NCBI GenBank assembly: GCA_031761405.1
Contig: JASEVX010000007.1
Location: 37,500,734-37,564,733, forward strand
Direction: 5' to 3'
DNA length: 64,000 bases
Source of the DNA: Serripes groenlandicus
Taxonomy: Eukaryota; Mollusca; Bivalvia; Cardiida; Cardiidae
Under the pieces are notes generated by a model. The model had not been told where the DNA came from and ran no database searches. It was given only the letters and a program-made list of their open reading frames with translations. This document shows, piece by piece, positions 30,045 to 41,331 of the stretch (positions are counted from its first letter, which is position 1; each line of letters begins with the position of its first letter). The position numbers and the translations under genes are program-made.

Positions 30045-33000
30045 CGTTGGTCTTCGTTGTACGCATATGCATTACGCGTTCACTAGCGTCGTTTTAAATT
30101 CGATATGAATACTTAAAGGGATATGCTCCCAAATGAAATTTAAATAAGATTTTACTGAAATTTTGTTAAAGTTACCTTTAAACCTTAATTAACAAAATAA
30201 CAAAAAGAAAATATGGGGTCACCAGGTTTTTTTTTTTTTACATGCTCTAGAAAATATGAGGTTTTTATATATTTTGCTACATTTTGGTTGAGAAAAATGG
30301 CGCATGATATGGGCGAGTATCCCTTTAAAGGAGTTTTAACTTTTACAGTTTGGAATTCCCGATAACCAGGAACGCAGATGATACTAATCAATTTATCACC
30401 TGTATTAATTATAATTTTAAAACATGAGTAGTTTGTTATTTTCATTATAAAAAGGAAGGACAGAATTACAATAAATTAACATGTTGTAGGGTCCAGTTTA
30501 TGTTCGAAATTAAGTTTGAAATGATACAACAATTTCAATGAAATTTAACTGTTCAGCTGATGTTATATTTCGAGGGTGGTCTAATTTATAAATATTGGAC
30601 TACATTTTAACATTTGTCAAAGTATGATATAATTTTGATGCCAAGCTATTATCATTTTGAGAACACCCATGTCTTCAGCGATTTAACCCTTTTCTCATTG
30701 TTTTAAAAGTAGATTGCTGCAAAGGTGTCCAATGTTGACTCTAATAGGGGAAAGGAAGAATGACGTGCTATTGCATGCAAATCCTAAATTGTCTGTTTTG
30801 TGGTTTTATTGATAAATAATAAAATTCAGATATTCTGACAAACATCTTGAAAAGTGTATGTAGAATTCACAAATCTTATAACTATTCCTTAATGAAAGCA
30901 AGTATACATACTAAGACTAATGATTGGCGAGATCACTCATTTCCATTACTGTTTATCATAAACAATGAAAGGCTTCAATTATGTTTCAATGAAGGACATT
31001 CACTTCGTTGACAAAAAAAATACAAGTTATGATAAATTTTCACTTGACCCCACCCCTGATGTTCCAATATGCCCCTCAGTTGATAACTGTTTTTTTTAAC
31101 TACTATAATGTAAGTGTTATGCATAACTGCAGTACTGATTTCCGGCGACATTGATGCGTTGCATCAACTTTCTCTTGTAATGTCTTATTAATAGCGAGGC
31201 TAAGATAGAGTATGAATATTTCATTATAATATAACATAAAGACAAATCGCCAGAAGCGGCTCAAATTATGTAATTTATCTGTATCACATATAGTGTTACA
31301 CATTTCATACCTAGATTTAATCGCCATGAAACATGAAATAGGGCCTAATTTGCATTTAATACGTCCAGATACATTATCTAAAATAAATAAATAAAGTTTT
31401 TAGAAAAATTGTCACAGTTCGTCACTCGTCAACCTTACTTCACGGACCTAAAAAAATGTCACAGTTCGTCACTCGTCAATTCGTCACTCGTCAACCTAAC
31501 TTCACGGACCTGTTGCCGTAAGGGGTACCATTTCCGCGGAAAACACAGACACGTCAAAACTAAATATATCTACACAAAAAGAAATGGTTACCTATTACCT
31601 GATCGATGATTGGCTAAAAATCCGGACACGACCAAATATCGACCAACCAGAGAGCACTTCACATAGCCATTACAACTTCCGTTTCCCGTACTTTTACACG
31701 AGGAGAAGAACTATTCAAGTGAATTTGACGCTGTTCTCGCGACAACTCGATAGCTTGTTTCATTATTCGTGCGGTGTCGTGAGAGTAGAGACAAGAGAGA
31801 ACCATCGTCGCAGTATGCTTGTATTTATAAATATGTTCTGTTTCCCCCCGCAAGATGTGTTGTATGTGTGATTAGGTTAAGACTTGGATGTGGTAAAAGA
31901 AAAAGCTTTTCCACAGTGTTTCAACTCTATTCAATAGTTCAACTAAGATGTTATCAAACATCTGATGTTGATTTATTGTATGTGGGATAAGGTTAAGCCT
32001 ACATGGAATACTGCCGATGAATCAATATGTCAAAAGCTAGAGGGAAAGCTCAATTGCGTCCACTATTAAGTCCTTTTATGGAGTACAAAATCCAAATTGC
32101 AACAAGACCAATATTTCGCCTGGTACTAGTTAACTATTTTCTATGCATCGTATCTAAATTCATATAGGTGTATCTTCACTTTGCAAAATATTTCCATACA
32201 CCATTAGGCCTATATTTAGCGCTCGATTGTGGTTTGACAAACGAGGAGACCTAGATACGTTGAAGGGGATTATTTATTCCAGATTCCTCATTGAGTATAC
32301 CTTTACTTCATCTACAAACTATTCTTTTCTTATTTCCATTTCTCTCGTTCGGGGTTGCTGCTGTTGATGTGTCTTATTTGCGAATATAAATTCGAAGATT
32401 TTTTTTTATCAAACACGTGTATCATCATTCCATACCATCTGTTGACCTTGTCATTATGAGAAATTTCCCAATTTGCCACAATGTTTTCAAAGTCCGTTTG
32501 CTGTCGATGTGTTTTATGTGGAAAAAGGGTTTAAAGCCAGAAGAGATCCAATTGCACACAGTCATCAATCATTGCGTGGACGCTGCTCATGGTTAGAAAC
32601 ACATGTCTTACGAAAGTGAAGATGGATTGGGGTCGATTCACTTAAGCTAAACTTCATTCCGAAAAAGAAATGATAAGCGAAATTGTGAAAGAAACGCCGT
32701 AGTAACTTAAAGAAAACATTGGGCCCATTTGCGAAAAAAGAAAAAAATAGCCAAGCCCGAAGACATATTTTCAACAAAAACCGTACAGAGAACAACATTG
32801 TGAACATCAAACCTATGTCCTTTGGGCCTTTCGTGAACCACAAAACAACGTGATTAATTACATATCTTCTTAGGGCTTTACTTTAACGTTTTTCCACTTG
32901 TATTTTTTTTAACTTATCTACCACAGAGGACTTTTTAGAACATTCCGGCGAAAGGAGAAATTGTTCATACTGATAGTCATACGCTATTCCATCATTATTC

Positions 33001-33495
33001 TTTCATATAATTTTGACTAGATATTTTGAACGTCGTATGATGTTAGCCTGCATTTGTGCTATGTACATTTTAAAAGGGTTCAGCTCAGATGCTTTTTCCG
33101 ACTACGCTTTTGGGAAAAGCTGTCTTATTTAGTACGGACAAGAGTGATACAGCTTCATCAAAAGGTTTATATGTATGTCACATGTTATTATAGTTACGTA
33201 AACAAAATGTTACGATGCGGCGAAACAAAAAAACAATAACGTATTAGGTTGAAACAGGGGCCGCGTTGCAGGTAAACCAACATGGGTGTGTTTATAACAA
33301 TTGTTGATAAACATTCGCCTGTGTGTCCGTCCATGCAATCACATTGTGTAATGTAGTCATCACTTTCTTGAAACCGTCCGTCACTAAATGACAAACAGTG
33401 CAGCAAGGTTTCAAACTGTGTGGATGCTCGCAGGCTCGACTAGGATCTATATTTGGTCACACAAGTCACACGGTTTAGTTTTCTCGAGTTTCTGA
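30045..33495. other. gene-free stretch, possible CCAAT-box promoter near 31.6 kb
   Basis: No exon supported. 31405-31510 has a short tandem duplication (GTCACAGTTCGTCACTCGTC three times with partial units). 31600-31860 is GC-richer, with GATTGGCTAAAA and an open frame (31584-31871) that matches nothing I know. It could be a 5' exon or promoter of the Ly6 gene 3.3 kb downstream, but no splice link can be shown. Confidence 0.3.
31139..31179. repeat. GGCGACATTGATG hairpin element end, copy 2
   Basis: TTCCGGCGACATTGATGCGT then GCATCAACTTTCTCTTGT. Near-identical to 12250-12295 across the hairpin, with unrelated flanks. Confidence 0.5.
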
Positions 33496-33499
33496 ATTG

Positions 33500-33960
33500 A
33501 TTGTCAAGTGTTTTACGCCTCTTTCACTAATGTTTCAGTTATATCACGGCGTTTCCTGGATAAGCTACCAGTACTTCTGGTAAATTTATCCTGACACAGC
33601 TAGTCAGTCGTAATGCTGACCCCGCGACCTTGAAGCCAAGGAGAGCAGCCGTTACTACCATTTCTCCATTATTTTCTTGGAATGACCCGGTCGGAGATCG
33701 AACCCGCGACCGCCCGCATCCGAGGCGGACGCTCTACCACTACACCACCGAGGCGGACGCTCTACCACTACACCACCGAGGCGGACGCTCTACCACTACA
33801 CCACCGAGGCGGACGCTCTACCACTACACCACCGAGGCGGACGCTCTACCACTACACCACCGAGGCGGACGCTCTACCACTACACCACCGAGGCGGACGC
33901 TCTACCACTACACCACCGAGGCGGACGCTCTACCACTACACCACCGAGGCGGTTCGAGTT
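33500..33960 (-). mobile_element. tRNA-derived SINE with amplified A-box region
   Basis: Minus strand. The head CCGCCTCGGTGGTGTAGTGG with A box TGGTGTAGTGGTAGAG is present in eight tandem copies. Then come CGGGCGGTCGCGGGTTCGAT (B box GGTTCGATCTCC), a body including GGTAGTAACGGCTGCTCTCC, and the tail GGCGTAAAACACTTGACAAT. The body and tail agree with the other SINEs here. Confidence 0.7.
33724..33952 (-). repeat. eight exact 28-bp copies of a tRNA-like A-box segment
   Basis: GCTCTACC occurs at 33731, 33759, 33787, 33815, 33843, 33871, 33899 and 33927, exactly 28 bases apart and without visible differences. On the minus strand each unit is GGTGGTGTAGTGGTAGAGCG plus TCCGCCTC. Two long plus-strand frames run through it only because 28 bp repeats cycle the frames. 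Confidence 0.85.
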
Positions 33961-34624
33961 TCTGGAGAGTTGATCAAACATATATTCAGACAAGATTGTA
34001 TACTGCGTGTAGTCATATCCATGTTTCCTCGAAACTGCTAACTAGGTCCTGATCTTTGTGAACATACATGTAAAGATATGATCACATCGGTATATGTGCT
34101 TTCATCAGAAAAGAAATATATTTAATGAAATTGCATTTATGACGCACAATTTAATATTTATACATGGCATATTAACAGCTGCGTCGCGTCGGGCGATTTG
34201 GGCTCTTAACTTACATATAAATAAAAACTAGAAGTGTAGATCCACTAGCTCCGCGCAAATATTACTTTAAATGATGTCAAACCCTAGTCACCGAGATTCA
34301 AATCGCCCAGGCTCGGCTCAGCAGTGTATTTGCATTAAGGTCAGGATCAGGTCAAGATTGTCGGATAATAGTGTGAAAATAAATTTATTATCGCTATGTA
34401 AAACCAACAAACGAACATTTACGAATGTTCCGTGTTTACCCTTTTTTACGAATGCAGTGGTTCGAATGATGTATGGACGAGTCTGCTGTCACAATATCTT
34501 CAGAACAGAAGTTTCTACAATATAGGACTATCAGAATGGCGAATGTTTAATGAGGCCGCGCACAAATTAACGGGGGTAATTTTTCTACTTCTCTAAATGT
34601 AGGTTGATATTTGACGTGGTTTAA

Positions 34625-34817
34625 TCAACCCTTTCCCACATTTGGCATAATATGTAGCAAACGAAAAAGTGAAAAAAAAAAAAGAAAAAAAAAAAGTATA
34701 CATGTATTTGTTTAAAACAGTTGGAAACAATGGAGCAATTCTCTTTTTGCCACATTGTTTTAAAAATGCGTCAGCTTCAGAGGCACCAGAAAGCGCATAT
34801 ATGTGGGAAGGGGTTAA
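34625..34817. mobile_element. TTAA MITE, diverged, upstream of the Ly6 gene
   Basis: TCAACCCTTTCCCACATTTG to GTGGGAAGGGGTTAA with an A-rich expansion (34675-34696) in the left arm. Confidence 0.5.
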
Positions 34818-35154
34818 ACAGTTACATCATAGGTTGTTGTTTTGCTTTGAAGTCTATATAACATCTGGTGATACAATGAAACTATTTCTGATAGATGAAT
34901 GTAGTTGAAAACCAGCTCATAAAAGAGGAAACCGTTCGTTTTTAGCACTTTCTCCTCTTTCCAGAATATTTTGTTTCACAGTTCGTTTGCTTAAGAATCT
35001 CTGAAAGTCGTCTGTATCAAGGAAAGGGTTTAGGGTTGAATTAATTAGTCCTGGATCTTCATTAGATGATTCATGACAAACACCGTTAGTGTTACCGTTT
35101 TATATTTATGTTCACAGTCACATTCGTTTGAGCATTTCCCTAAAGTTGTTCACC

Positions 35155-35221
35155 ATGGACGTAGTCGCCATTTGGAGATATTTCTTGTGTTGTTTGATAT
35201 TTGTTTTACTCTTCGAACAAG
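35155..35221 (+). CDS. Ly6 gene exon 1 (signal peptide)
   Basis: CACCATGGACG start, donor ACAAG/GTTAGA. An in-frame TAG follows immediately in the intron. Also a plausible 5' UTR acceptor (TATGTTCACAG) lies at about 35117. Confidence 0.75.
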
Positions 35222-38200
35222 GTTAGATAACTTTGTTGCGTATTTTATAACATACACACACTTTTATATCTTTAAAAGCTAAAATAAAAAATATGCGGGT
35301 TATTTTATCTCTAACATTCTTTAAAAAAAAACAAATCAATCTGGAAAAAGGATGTGTTCTCTCCTGTTCTTATTCTCTAACAGTAAACCTAATTATAATA
35401 CATACAAAACATGTTTATTGATTTTACATGTAATTGCGATGAGTAACGCAAGTGATAAAAGGTACATTCATCTAAGAAATACTGTAAATAGCATAGACTC
35501 AAATGTGATTCAAAAGAAGGCAGTTTTGCAATATACTTTGGTCTCAATTCTTACCTATCATTACTGTACGAGTTCTAATTTATGAGGCATTTATATTTTG
35601 GCTTTATTTGCCAAAGTTAAACACCGCTATTACAAATCACGAAGTGTATTCTATTTCTATTATTAATTTTAATTGTGATTCACGCCAATTTAAGACGTCG
35701 CGCCAATCCAACTGTTAAGGCAAACACAATATTTGGTACCGCATTTTTTAAAGCACTTTATACAGTATAATTTAGCGATGTTCTAGGAAAAACCAACCTC
35801 AACGTAATTATTACATCTGTAAAGAAAGATCTGGCACGCATCCATGGTATCGAATTCAACTAGAAACTGTTTTTCAGAGGTTTCTTGAAATCACGAAGTA
35901 TATTCTATTTCTAATTTTCTATGATTAATTATAAATTTATAATTGTGATTCACGCCAATTTAAGACGTCGCGCCAATCTAACAGTTAAGGCAAAAACACC
36001 ATATTTGGTATCGCATATTTCAAAGCACTATATACAGTATAATTCAGCGATGTTCCAGGAAAACCAACATCACCGTAATTATTACATTTGTAAAGAAATA
36101 TCTGCCTATATACGCTTCCATGATTTCGAATCCAACAAGAAACTGTTGTTCAGAGGTGTCTTGAAATCACGAAGTATATTCCATTTGTATGATAAATTAT
36201 AATTGTGATTCATGCCAATTTAAAATCGCCAATCCAACAGTCAAGGTAAAAACAATATTTGGTACCGCAGATTTTAAAGCATTATATTTACATCTGTAAT
36301 GAAATATCTGCCTACACTTCCATGTTATCGAATCAAACCAGAAAGTGTTTTTCAGCGGTTTCTTGAAACCTTCTTTGACTTATTGGCGCACTGTGCAGAT
36401 GCCCATGCTGATCTGGATCTACACTAACCGCAAATGGCTAAAGGATTTCGCAGAGCATCGCTCATATATTTTTATTTCTAGGTCATACATCGGGACGCAA
36501 GATAAAATGTTTTGCCTGCGAAAGTAAAAAGGACGAGCCTTGTTCAGACAGTTTCCAATCCACGGGAGTTCAGGTGATGAGCTGCAATGGAAGTTGTGTG
36601 AAGATCAAGAACGAGTACAAAGGATGTTAGTAAATCTTTTTCCCCTTGTGATACGTTCGCACATAATGAGTGATGCACCGCGTCAGGCGATTTAGGGTCT
36701 TACTGACTCTCCGCAATGGGGTAACCAGTAACGTAGGAACGTAGATAAGAGGGACAAGCAACTCCTACTGTACACCTGTTATACAATTGTCCAAATGTTT
36801 GAACAGTTTTTAGCAAATAAAACGTTGAAGTCGTATTAGGCAAATAAACAAAGCCTACATATTCTGCAAACTTAAAAATTCCACTTAAAATTGGAATTTC
36901 TTTGTAATTTGAATAATTAATGGTTTAAAAGAAACGGGTATTGAGATTTTTGAATCTTAATATTTTTTTCCAGAAATTAAGCGACTGACATTATTTATAA
37001 GGATAAAAGATTATCAAAACGTGTAATGTATACGCATATTTTTATCTATTGCAATAGAAGAATGTTAAAGAATCCAGAAAATATCTTTGTTATTGTCATA
37101 ACCTCAATAGTTTTTGAGTGTCTTGCTACAAATGCTGGGACGGGTGATATTTTAGTATATACTTTAGTTACGTATCCCTCTTATCTACATCCCTGGGGTA
37201 ACAAACAAGAACGTGATAGAAACACAATTATAATGTTGCATATGGGTCTCTTCTGCAAGCAAGCGGACAGGGAAGACTCTGGTGAGACTGAGCGTATGAA
37301 CTGATTCGCCCGACTCTTCACTGTAAGCAGCTGTAAGATCCTTCCCACATTGGCTCCTAGCGTTGAGAAAGGGAAAGTAATTCGCAAAGGTGACCCACTC
37401 GGATATTATCGGAAATAGAGCTCAGGAATAATGATACCAACTTTCGGACTTGTACTTTCGCCTCGAATCTAATCTAGAAGACTTAACTTCACCTGTGCTT
37501 TTTCGGATACCAACCAGCATCGGTCTGGTAACCATTTTTTATCGATTCACTACTAACACCCATGCGGATAGTTTTGAATAATGTCCATATAATTAATTTT
37601 AACGAAAAACCTTAATGGTCAAAAATATGGCGGAATGTTTGGTATTTTACGCCACTCTCAACACGTTTTCAGTTATATCATGGCGTTTCCTGGGTAAGTA
37701 AGGACACCAGCCACATTCGGTCGTAATTCTTACATCACAATCCTGAGCGTTAACGAGGGCAGCCATTACTACCATTTTTAACATAATCATGAACCGTGTC
37801 TAGCGACTATCTCCGTAACGGGTCATAAAAAGGGATATTGTAGTGACTACAAATTATTTTTGTCAAAAGTGTCATGTTTCTATACTAAATGCAGGCTGAC
37901 TGTGAAGCATCTGTGAGTACGAAGAGGCTCACCAAGAGAAATACAAATACATGATGTATTTATATGGCTTTGGATCACCCGAGTCTTTACTGTGCACATA
38001 TACAATACCCCCAAATCGCCATATACGGATATAATTATTGTTGGTTTCATCTGTTTCTATATTACATGCAAGCTGAAAAGGAAGATTCTGTAGGGTATGC
38101 AGAAGCTCACCGGAGTCATTACTGTGCGCAGATACTATAAGAACCCAAAATCGCCACACACGGTTTCAATACGAAATGCCAGCTGACTGAAGCATATGTG

Positions 38201-38839
38201 AGTTTGCAGAGGCTCACCATAGTGTACATATGCAACAAGACCCCAACTTAGCCATACACAGTTTTACTTAGTGTTTGGTCTCATGTTTATTTATTACATG
38301 CAAGCGGACAGTGACCATTTTGGTAAGACCACACAGGATACAGTCAATATATTAGCCCGTCCATGGGAAAGGTACAATATGGCTTTTGTGAACAGTGTAG
38401 ATACAGACCATCCTGAGCTACCCCTCAATAACAATATACACCTTTCAACTACATTGTATCACTTACATAAGCTTGCTAGAAGCTCCTGCCAACTTGTGTA
38501 GATTATGATAAGTCGGAGCAGATGTACATCCTGATCTTAACCTACACTGTTCAGAAATGCCAACTTGTACACTTTTTACCCATGGACGAGCACATATGGT
38601 TAACTGTACAACACACACATTGTTATATATTTGCAGTGGTAACCTTTTCCCGATACTGTAACACTGAATATGAGCAAGAACGTTGCCTAACAACAACATA
38701 CGAAACAGGACCACATATCGACTGTAATTGCAACAACGATTACTGCAACACAGGAACAATATTCCAACTAAGCTATGAGTGCTTTCTGATTATAGTGTTA
38801 TTCGTGTGTTACCCGGTGATGTCAAGGATGACGTCATGA
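35155..38839 (+). CDS. Ly6/uPAR three-finger protein, likely GPI-anchored, complete
   Basis: Exons 35155-35221, 36482-36625 and 38637-38839 join in phase 1 at both introns, as is usual for Ly6 genes, giving 137 residues. A signal peptide (about 1-22, YFLCCLIFVLLFEQG) is followed by ten cysteines at 32, 35, 43, 57, 61, 78, 87, 100, 102 and 107. The last is followed by Asn (DYCN), the signature of the LU domain. A hydrophobic C-terminus (about 113-130, ECFLIIVLFVCYP) with a short tail fits replacement by a GPI anchor. The spacing IKCFACESKKDEPC, SCNGSCVKI and DCNCNNDYCN recalls invertebrate quiver/sleepless and crooked-type proteins, which act at the cell surface on channels or in septate junctions. 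Which subgroup it belongs to is not certain. CACCATGG is an ideal start. The Tyr/Thr-rich finger 3 region gives no function. Confidence 0.85.
35630..36370 (+). repeat. three tandem units of about 260 bp in Ly6 intron 1
   Basis: AATTGTGATTCACGCCAATT starts at about 35671, 35941 and 36199 (spacing 270 and 258). Each unit continues with GACGTCGCGCCAATC, ATATTTGGTACCGCA and GTTTTTCAGAGGTTTCTTGA. The last unit ends about 110 bases before the exon 2 acceptor. Confidence 0.75.
36482..36625 (+). CDS. Ly6 gene exon 2 (fingers 1 and 2)
   Basis: Acceptor TTATTTCTAG, donor GGAT/GTTAGT. Encodes five of the ten cysteines (KCFACES, PCSDSF, SCNGSCVK). Confidence 0.8.
37640..37815 (-). mobile_element. SINE fragment in Ly6 intron 2
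   Basis: Minus-strand 3' portion: complement of TTTTACGCCACTCTCAACAC, GTTATATCATGGCGTTTCCT and GGGCAGCCATTACTACCATT, all shared with the SINE at 33500. The tRNA-like head is missing. Confidence 0.5.
37860..38290. repeat. degenerate tandem repeat of about 110 bp in Ly6 intron 2
   Basis: Recurring blocks: GCA(G/A)GCTGACTGTGAAGCAT, AGAGGCTCACC, GTGTACATATGCAACA and CCCAAATCGCCATA. About four units. The block GGCGATTTTGGG (complement) also appears at 27645, 34190, 36686 and 47345. Confidence 0.5.
38637..38839 (+). CDS. Ly6 gene exon 3 (finger 3, CN motif, anchor signal)
   Basis: Acceptor ATATATTTGCAG. Encodes RYCNTEYEQERCL, HIDCNCNNDYCNTG and the hydrophobic end, with stop TGA at 38837. Confidence 0.85.
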
Positions 38840-38994
38840 CATTAAATATCACATCTATGAGATGCATTTTCTATAAGGCACAAAGCCTACAATAACATTC
38901 TGTCCAAGTTTAATATCATTTAATATTTTCTTACAGGTCTATCTTTTCAATGAACTTGTACCATCTTGTTCCGTTTGTATTACAAATTTGTAAA

Positions 38995-39355
38995 CAGGGG
39001 CGTAGCAAGGGTATACATAGTGTGTACGCGAGATTTTTAGGGGGGTCCGGAGGCATGGTCCCCCGGGATTGTTTTCCTCTCTATATATCGTCTGTGGTGA
39101 CTTCTGTGAGCATTTCAGTAGCAAAATATGACTGATCTTTATGGTGAAATAAGCGTATTTTCTAGGAAATTTTGAGATAGTAAAATGTGTTGCATTTGTC
39201 ATTTTTCGTCAAATCTATCAAGTCAGATCGATTGTTTTATACATACGCCTACCCCATGTCAAGTTTTTATTGCAGATTTAAACTTTTTAAAATTTGAATA
39301 CTGGAGACTATGTGTACGCAGCTGCGTATTTTGCATACAGTCAGCTACGCGCCTG
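38995..39355 (+). mobile_element. hAT-like non-autonomous element (CAGGGGCGTAGC termini)
   Basis: Starts CAGGGGCGTAGCAAGGG and ends CAGCTACGCGCCTG, so the outer 12 bases are near-perfect inverted repeats (CAGGGGCGTAGC / GCTACGCGCCTG). CAGGGGCGTAGC-type ends are typical of hAT-like elements. No transposase. A clean 8-bp target duplication was not seen. Confidence 0.5.
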
Positions 39356-39381
39356 GTAAATATACATGTTCGCAACTATGT

Positions 39382-39387
39382 AATAAA
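39382..39387 (+). promoter_or_regulatory. candidate polyadenylation signal of the Ly6 gene
   Basis: AATAAA about 540 bases past the stop, just beyond a hAT-like insertion. The next AATAAA is at about 39753. Weak evidence. Confidence 0.25.
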
Positions 39388-39771
39388 GAAAGCAGAATCA
39401 AGGGCTCGTGCTAATCAATGCAGTCAATTAAACATACTTTTTTCCCCAGCTTGGTACAGTTTGCTGTAGATCTAGGTCTACAAATCGTCTCATCGAAACA
39501 GTAACGATATTGTGTTAACAAGTTTTCCTTCTTCTTCCGGGTAATATGCATGGCTCACTCTGGAGCATCATCGCGTATATGAACTATGTACTGAGTTTTG
39601 AGATGTTTCGTATTTGCTAAATGATTTGCATTTACATGACGTTTATAACGTTTATATTATCGATAATATATTTTAATATTTAATGATAAATTCATTTTTG
39701 CAATGGATTCGGATCAGTATATTCTGTTTGTATTAAAATCATGTATTTGAATAAAAACAAAACAAGAGGGT

Positions 39772-41132
39772 CATGTCATAATGGCCCTGGAATCGCTCAC
39801 CTGATATTTGTTTTTTCACTTTAGCTATATAAGCCCCGCCACCTTTCAGCCATAGTTTCCGACCAATCAACTTGGCTTGAAGGAATCTGATCGAGGGTCA
39901 CCCTAGGAACATTTCTACAAAATTATTTGAAAATCGGCCGGACACTTTTGGAGGAGAAGTTATCACTATAGCCATATAATGCAAAATAGCCCTGCCCACT
40001 GGCGACCATGTTTTTTGACCAATCAACATGGCTTGAAGGAATCTGAAAATAGGTCATCCAAGGAATATTTCTACAAAATTATTTGAAAATCGGCTTGACT
40101 ATAGCCATATAAGGCAAAAAAGCCCCGCCCCCCCCTGGTGGCCATGTTTTTCGACCAATCAACATGGCTTCAAGGAATCTGATAGAGGGTCACCCAAGGA
40201 ACATTTCTACAAAATAATTTCAAAATTTGCCAACCAGTTTGGGAGAAGAAGAATTTTGAAGTTTTTTTTTGTTTCGTTGCCATGGAAACCAGAATTCTGC
40301 ATGAATCCCAAAAATTTGAAGGAATTCTGGTGAGGTCATTGAGAGGATGCTTTCTGTGAAGTTTCATCCCAATTGACCCACTGGTTACTGAGGAGAAGAT
40401 GTTGAAGATTTTTTAAGTTTTCACTTTGGCCATATAAGGCAAAATAGCCCCGCCCCCTGGCGGCCATGTTTTTTAACCAATCAACATGGCTTGAAGTAAT
40501 CTAATAGAGGGTCACCCAAGGAACATTTCAACAAAATTATTTGAAAATCGGCCCGACACTTATGGAGGAGAAGATTTTTTAAGTTTTCACTATAGCCATA
40601 AAAGGTTAAATAGCCCCGCCCCCTGGCGGCCATGTTTTTTGACCAATCAACATGGCTTGAATGAATCTGATAGAGGATCACCCAAGGAACATTTCTACAA
40701 AATTATTTGAAAATCGGCCTTACACTTTTGGAGGAGAAGATTTTTTAAGTTTGCACTATAGCCATATAAGGCAAAATAGCCCCGCCCCCCTGGCGGCCAT
40801 GTTTTTCGACCAATCAACATGGCTTGAAGGAATCTGATAGAGGGTCATCTAAGGAGCATTTTCAAAAATTATTGGAAAATCTGCCAACCAGTTTTGGAGA
40901 AGAAGAATTTTGAAGTTTTTTCGGTGTGTTGCCATGGAAAACAGAATTTTGCATGGATCCCAAAAATTTGAAGGAATTCTGGTGAGGTCATTTAGAGGAT
41001 GCTTTTTGTGAAGTTTCATCCAAATTAACCCTGGTTACTGAGGAGAAGAAGTTGATGCATGACCCATGACGGACGACGCACGACGGACAAAAGGCGATCA
41101 CAATAACTCACCTTGAGCAGGTGAGCTAAAAA
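39772..41132 (+). mobile_element. ACAAGAG/GAGCTAAAAA element, family 1, copy c (composite)
   Basis: Starts AACAAGAGGGTCATGTCATA (palindrome disturbed) with GCTCACCTG, ends CTCACCTTGAGCAGGTGAGC plus TAAAAA. The terminal block (CCAACCAGTTTGGGAGAAGA to GGTTACTGAGGAGAAG) occurs twice, at about 40229 and 40884, so two elements have recombined or one has duplicated internally. Confidence 0.6.
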
Positions 41133-41331
41133 GGTATAAAATATTTTAAGTGAAAAATGCTCTTGTACGGATCTAGTTCAGGACCTGTGGTCAAGACATG
41201 AACCTTGAAATTTACAAATAATCAAATGTTCTACATCTGGCCAATTTTTCATTTAAAATCTTTGTAATTTGACGGAGAACCATTTTATTGGCATCAGCAT
41301 TCTAAGATTTTGGAATTCAGATCTACTAATA

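Noticed and set aside
31584..31871. 95-codon plus-strand open frame in a GC-richer stretch
   Set aside because: No recognised motif and no splice link to the Ly6 gene could be shown. Kept only as a possible promoter region.
33724..33952. Regular 28-bp repeats resembling a CRISPR array
   Set aside because: The units are contiguous with no spacers, in a eukaryotic SINE. Not CRISPR.
33690..33960. Possible genuine tRNA gene
   Set aside because: A and B box similarity is clear, but the array, the SINE body and the tail identify a tRNA-derived SINE; no acceptor stem pairing was found.
33630..34052. 140-codon and 119-codon plus-strand open frames with a repeating Tyr-His-Tyr-Thr-Thr pattern
   Set aside because: Translation of the 28-bp A-box array in a SINE. 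The repeat length cycles through all frames, so stops are avoided by chance.
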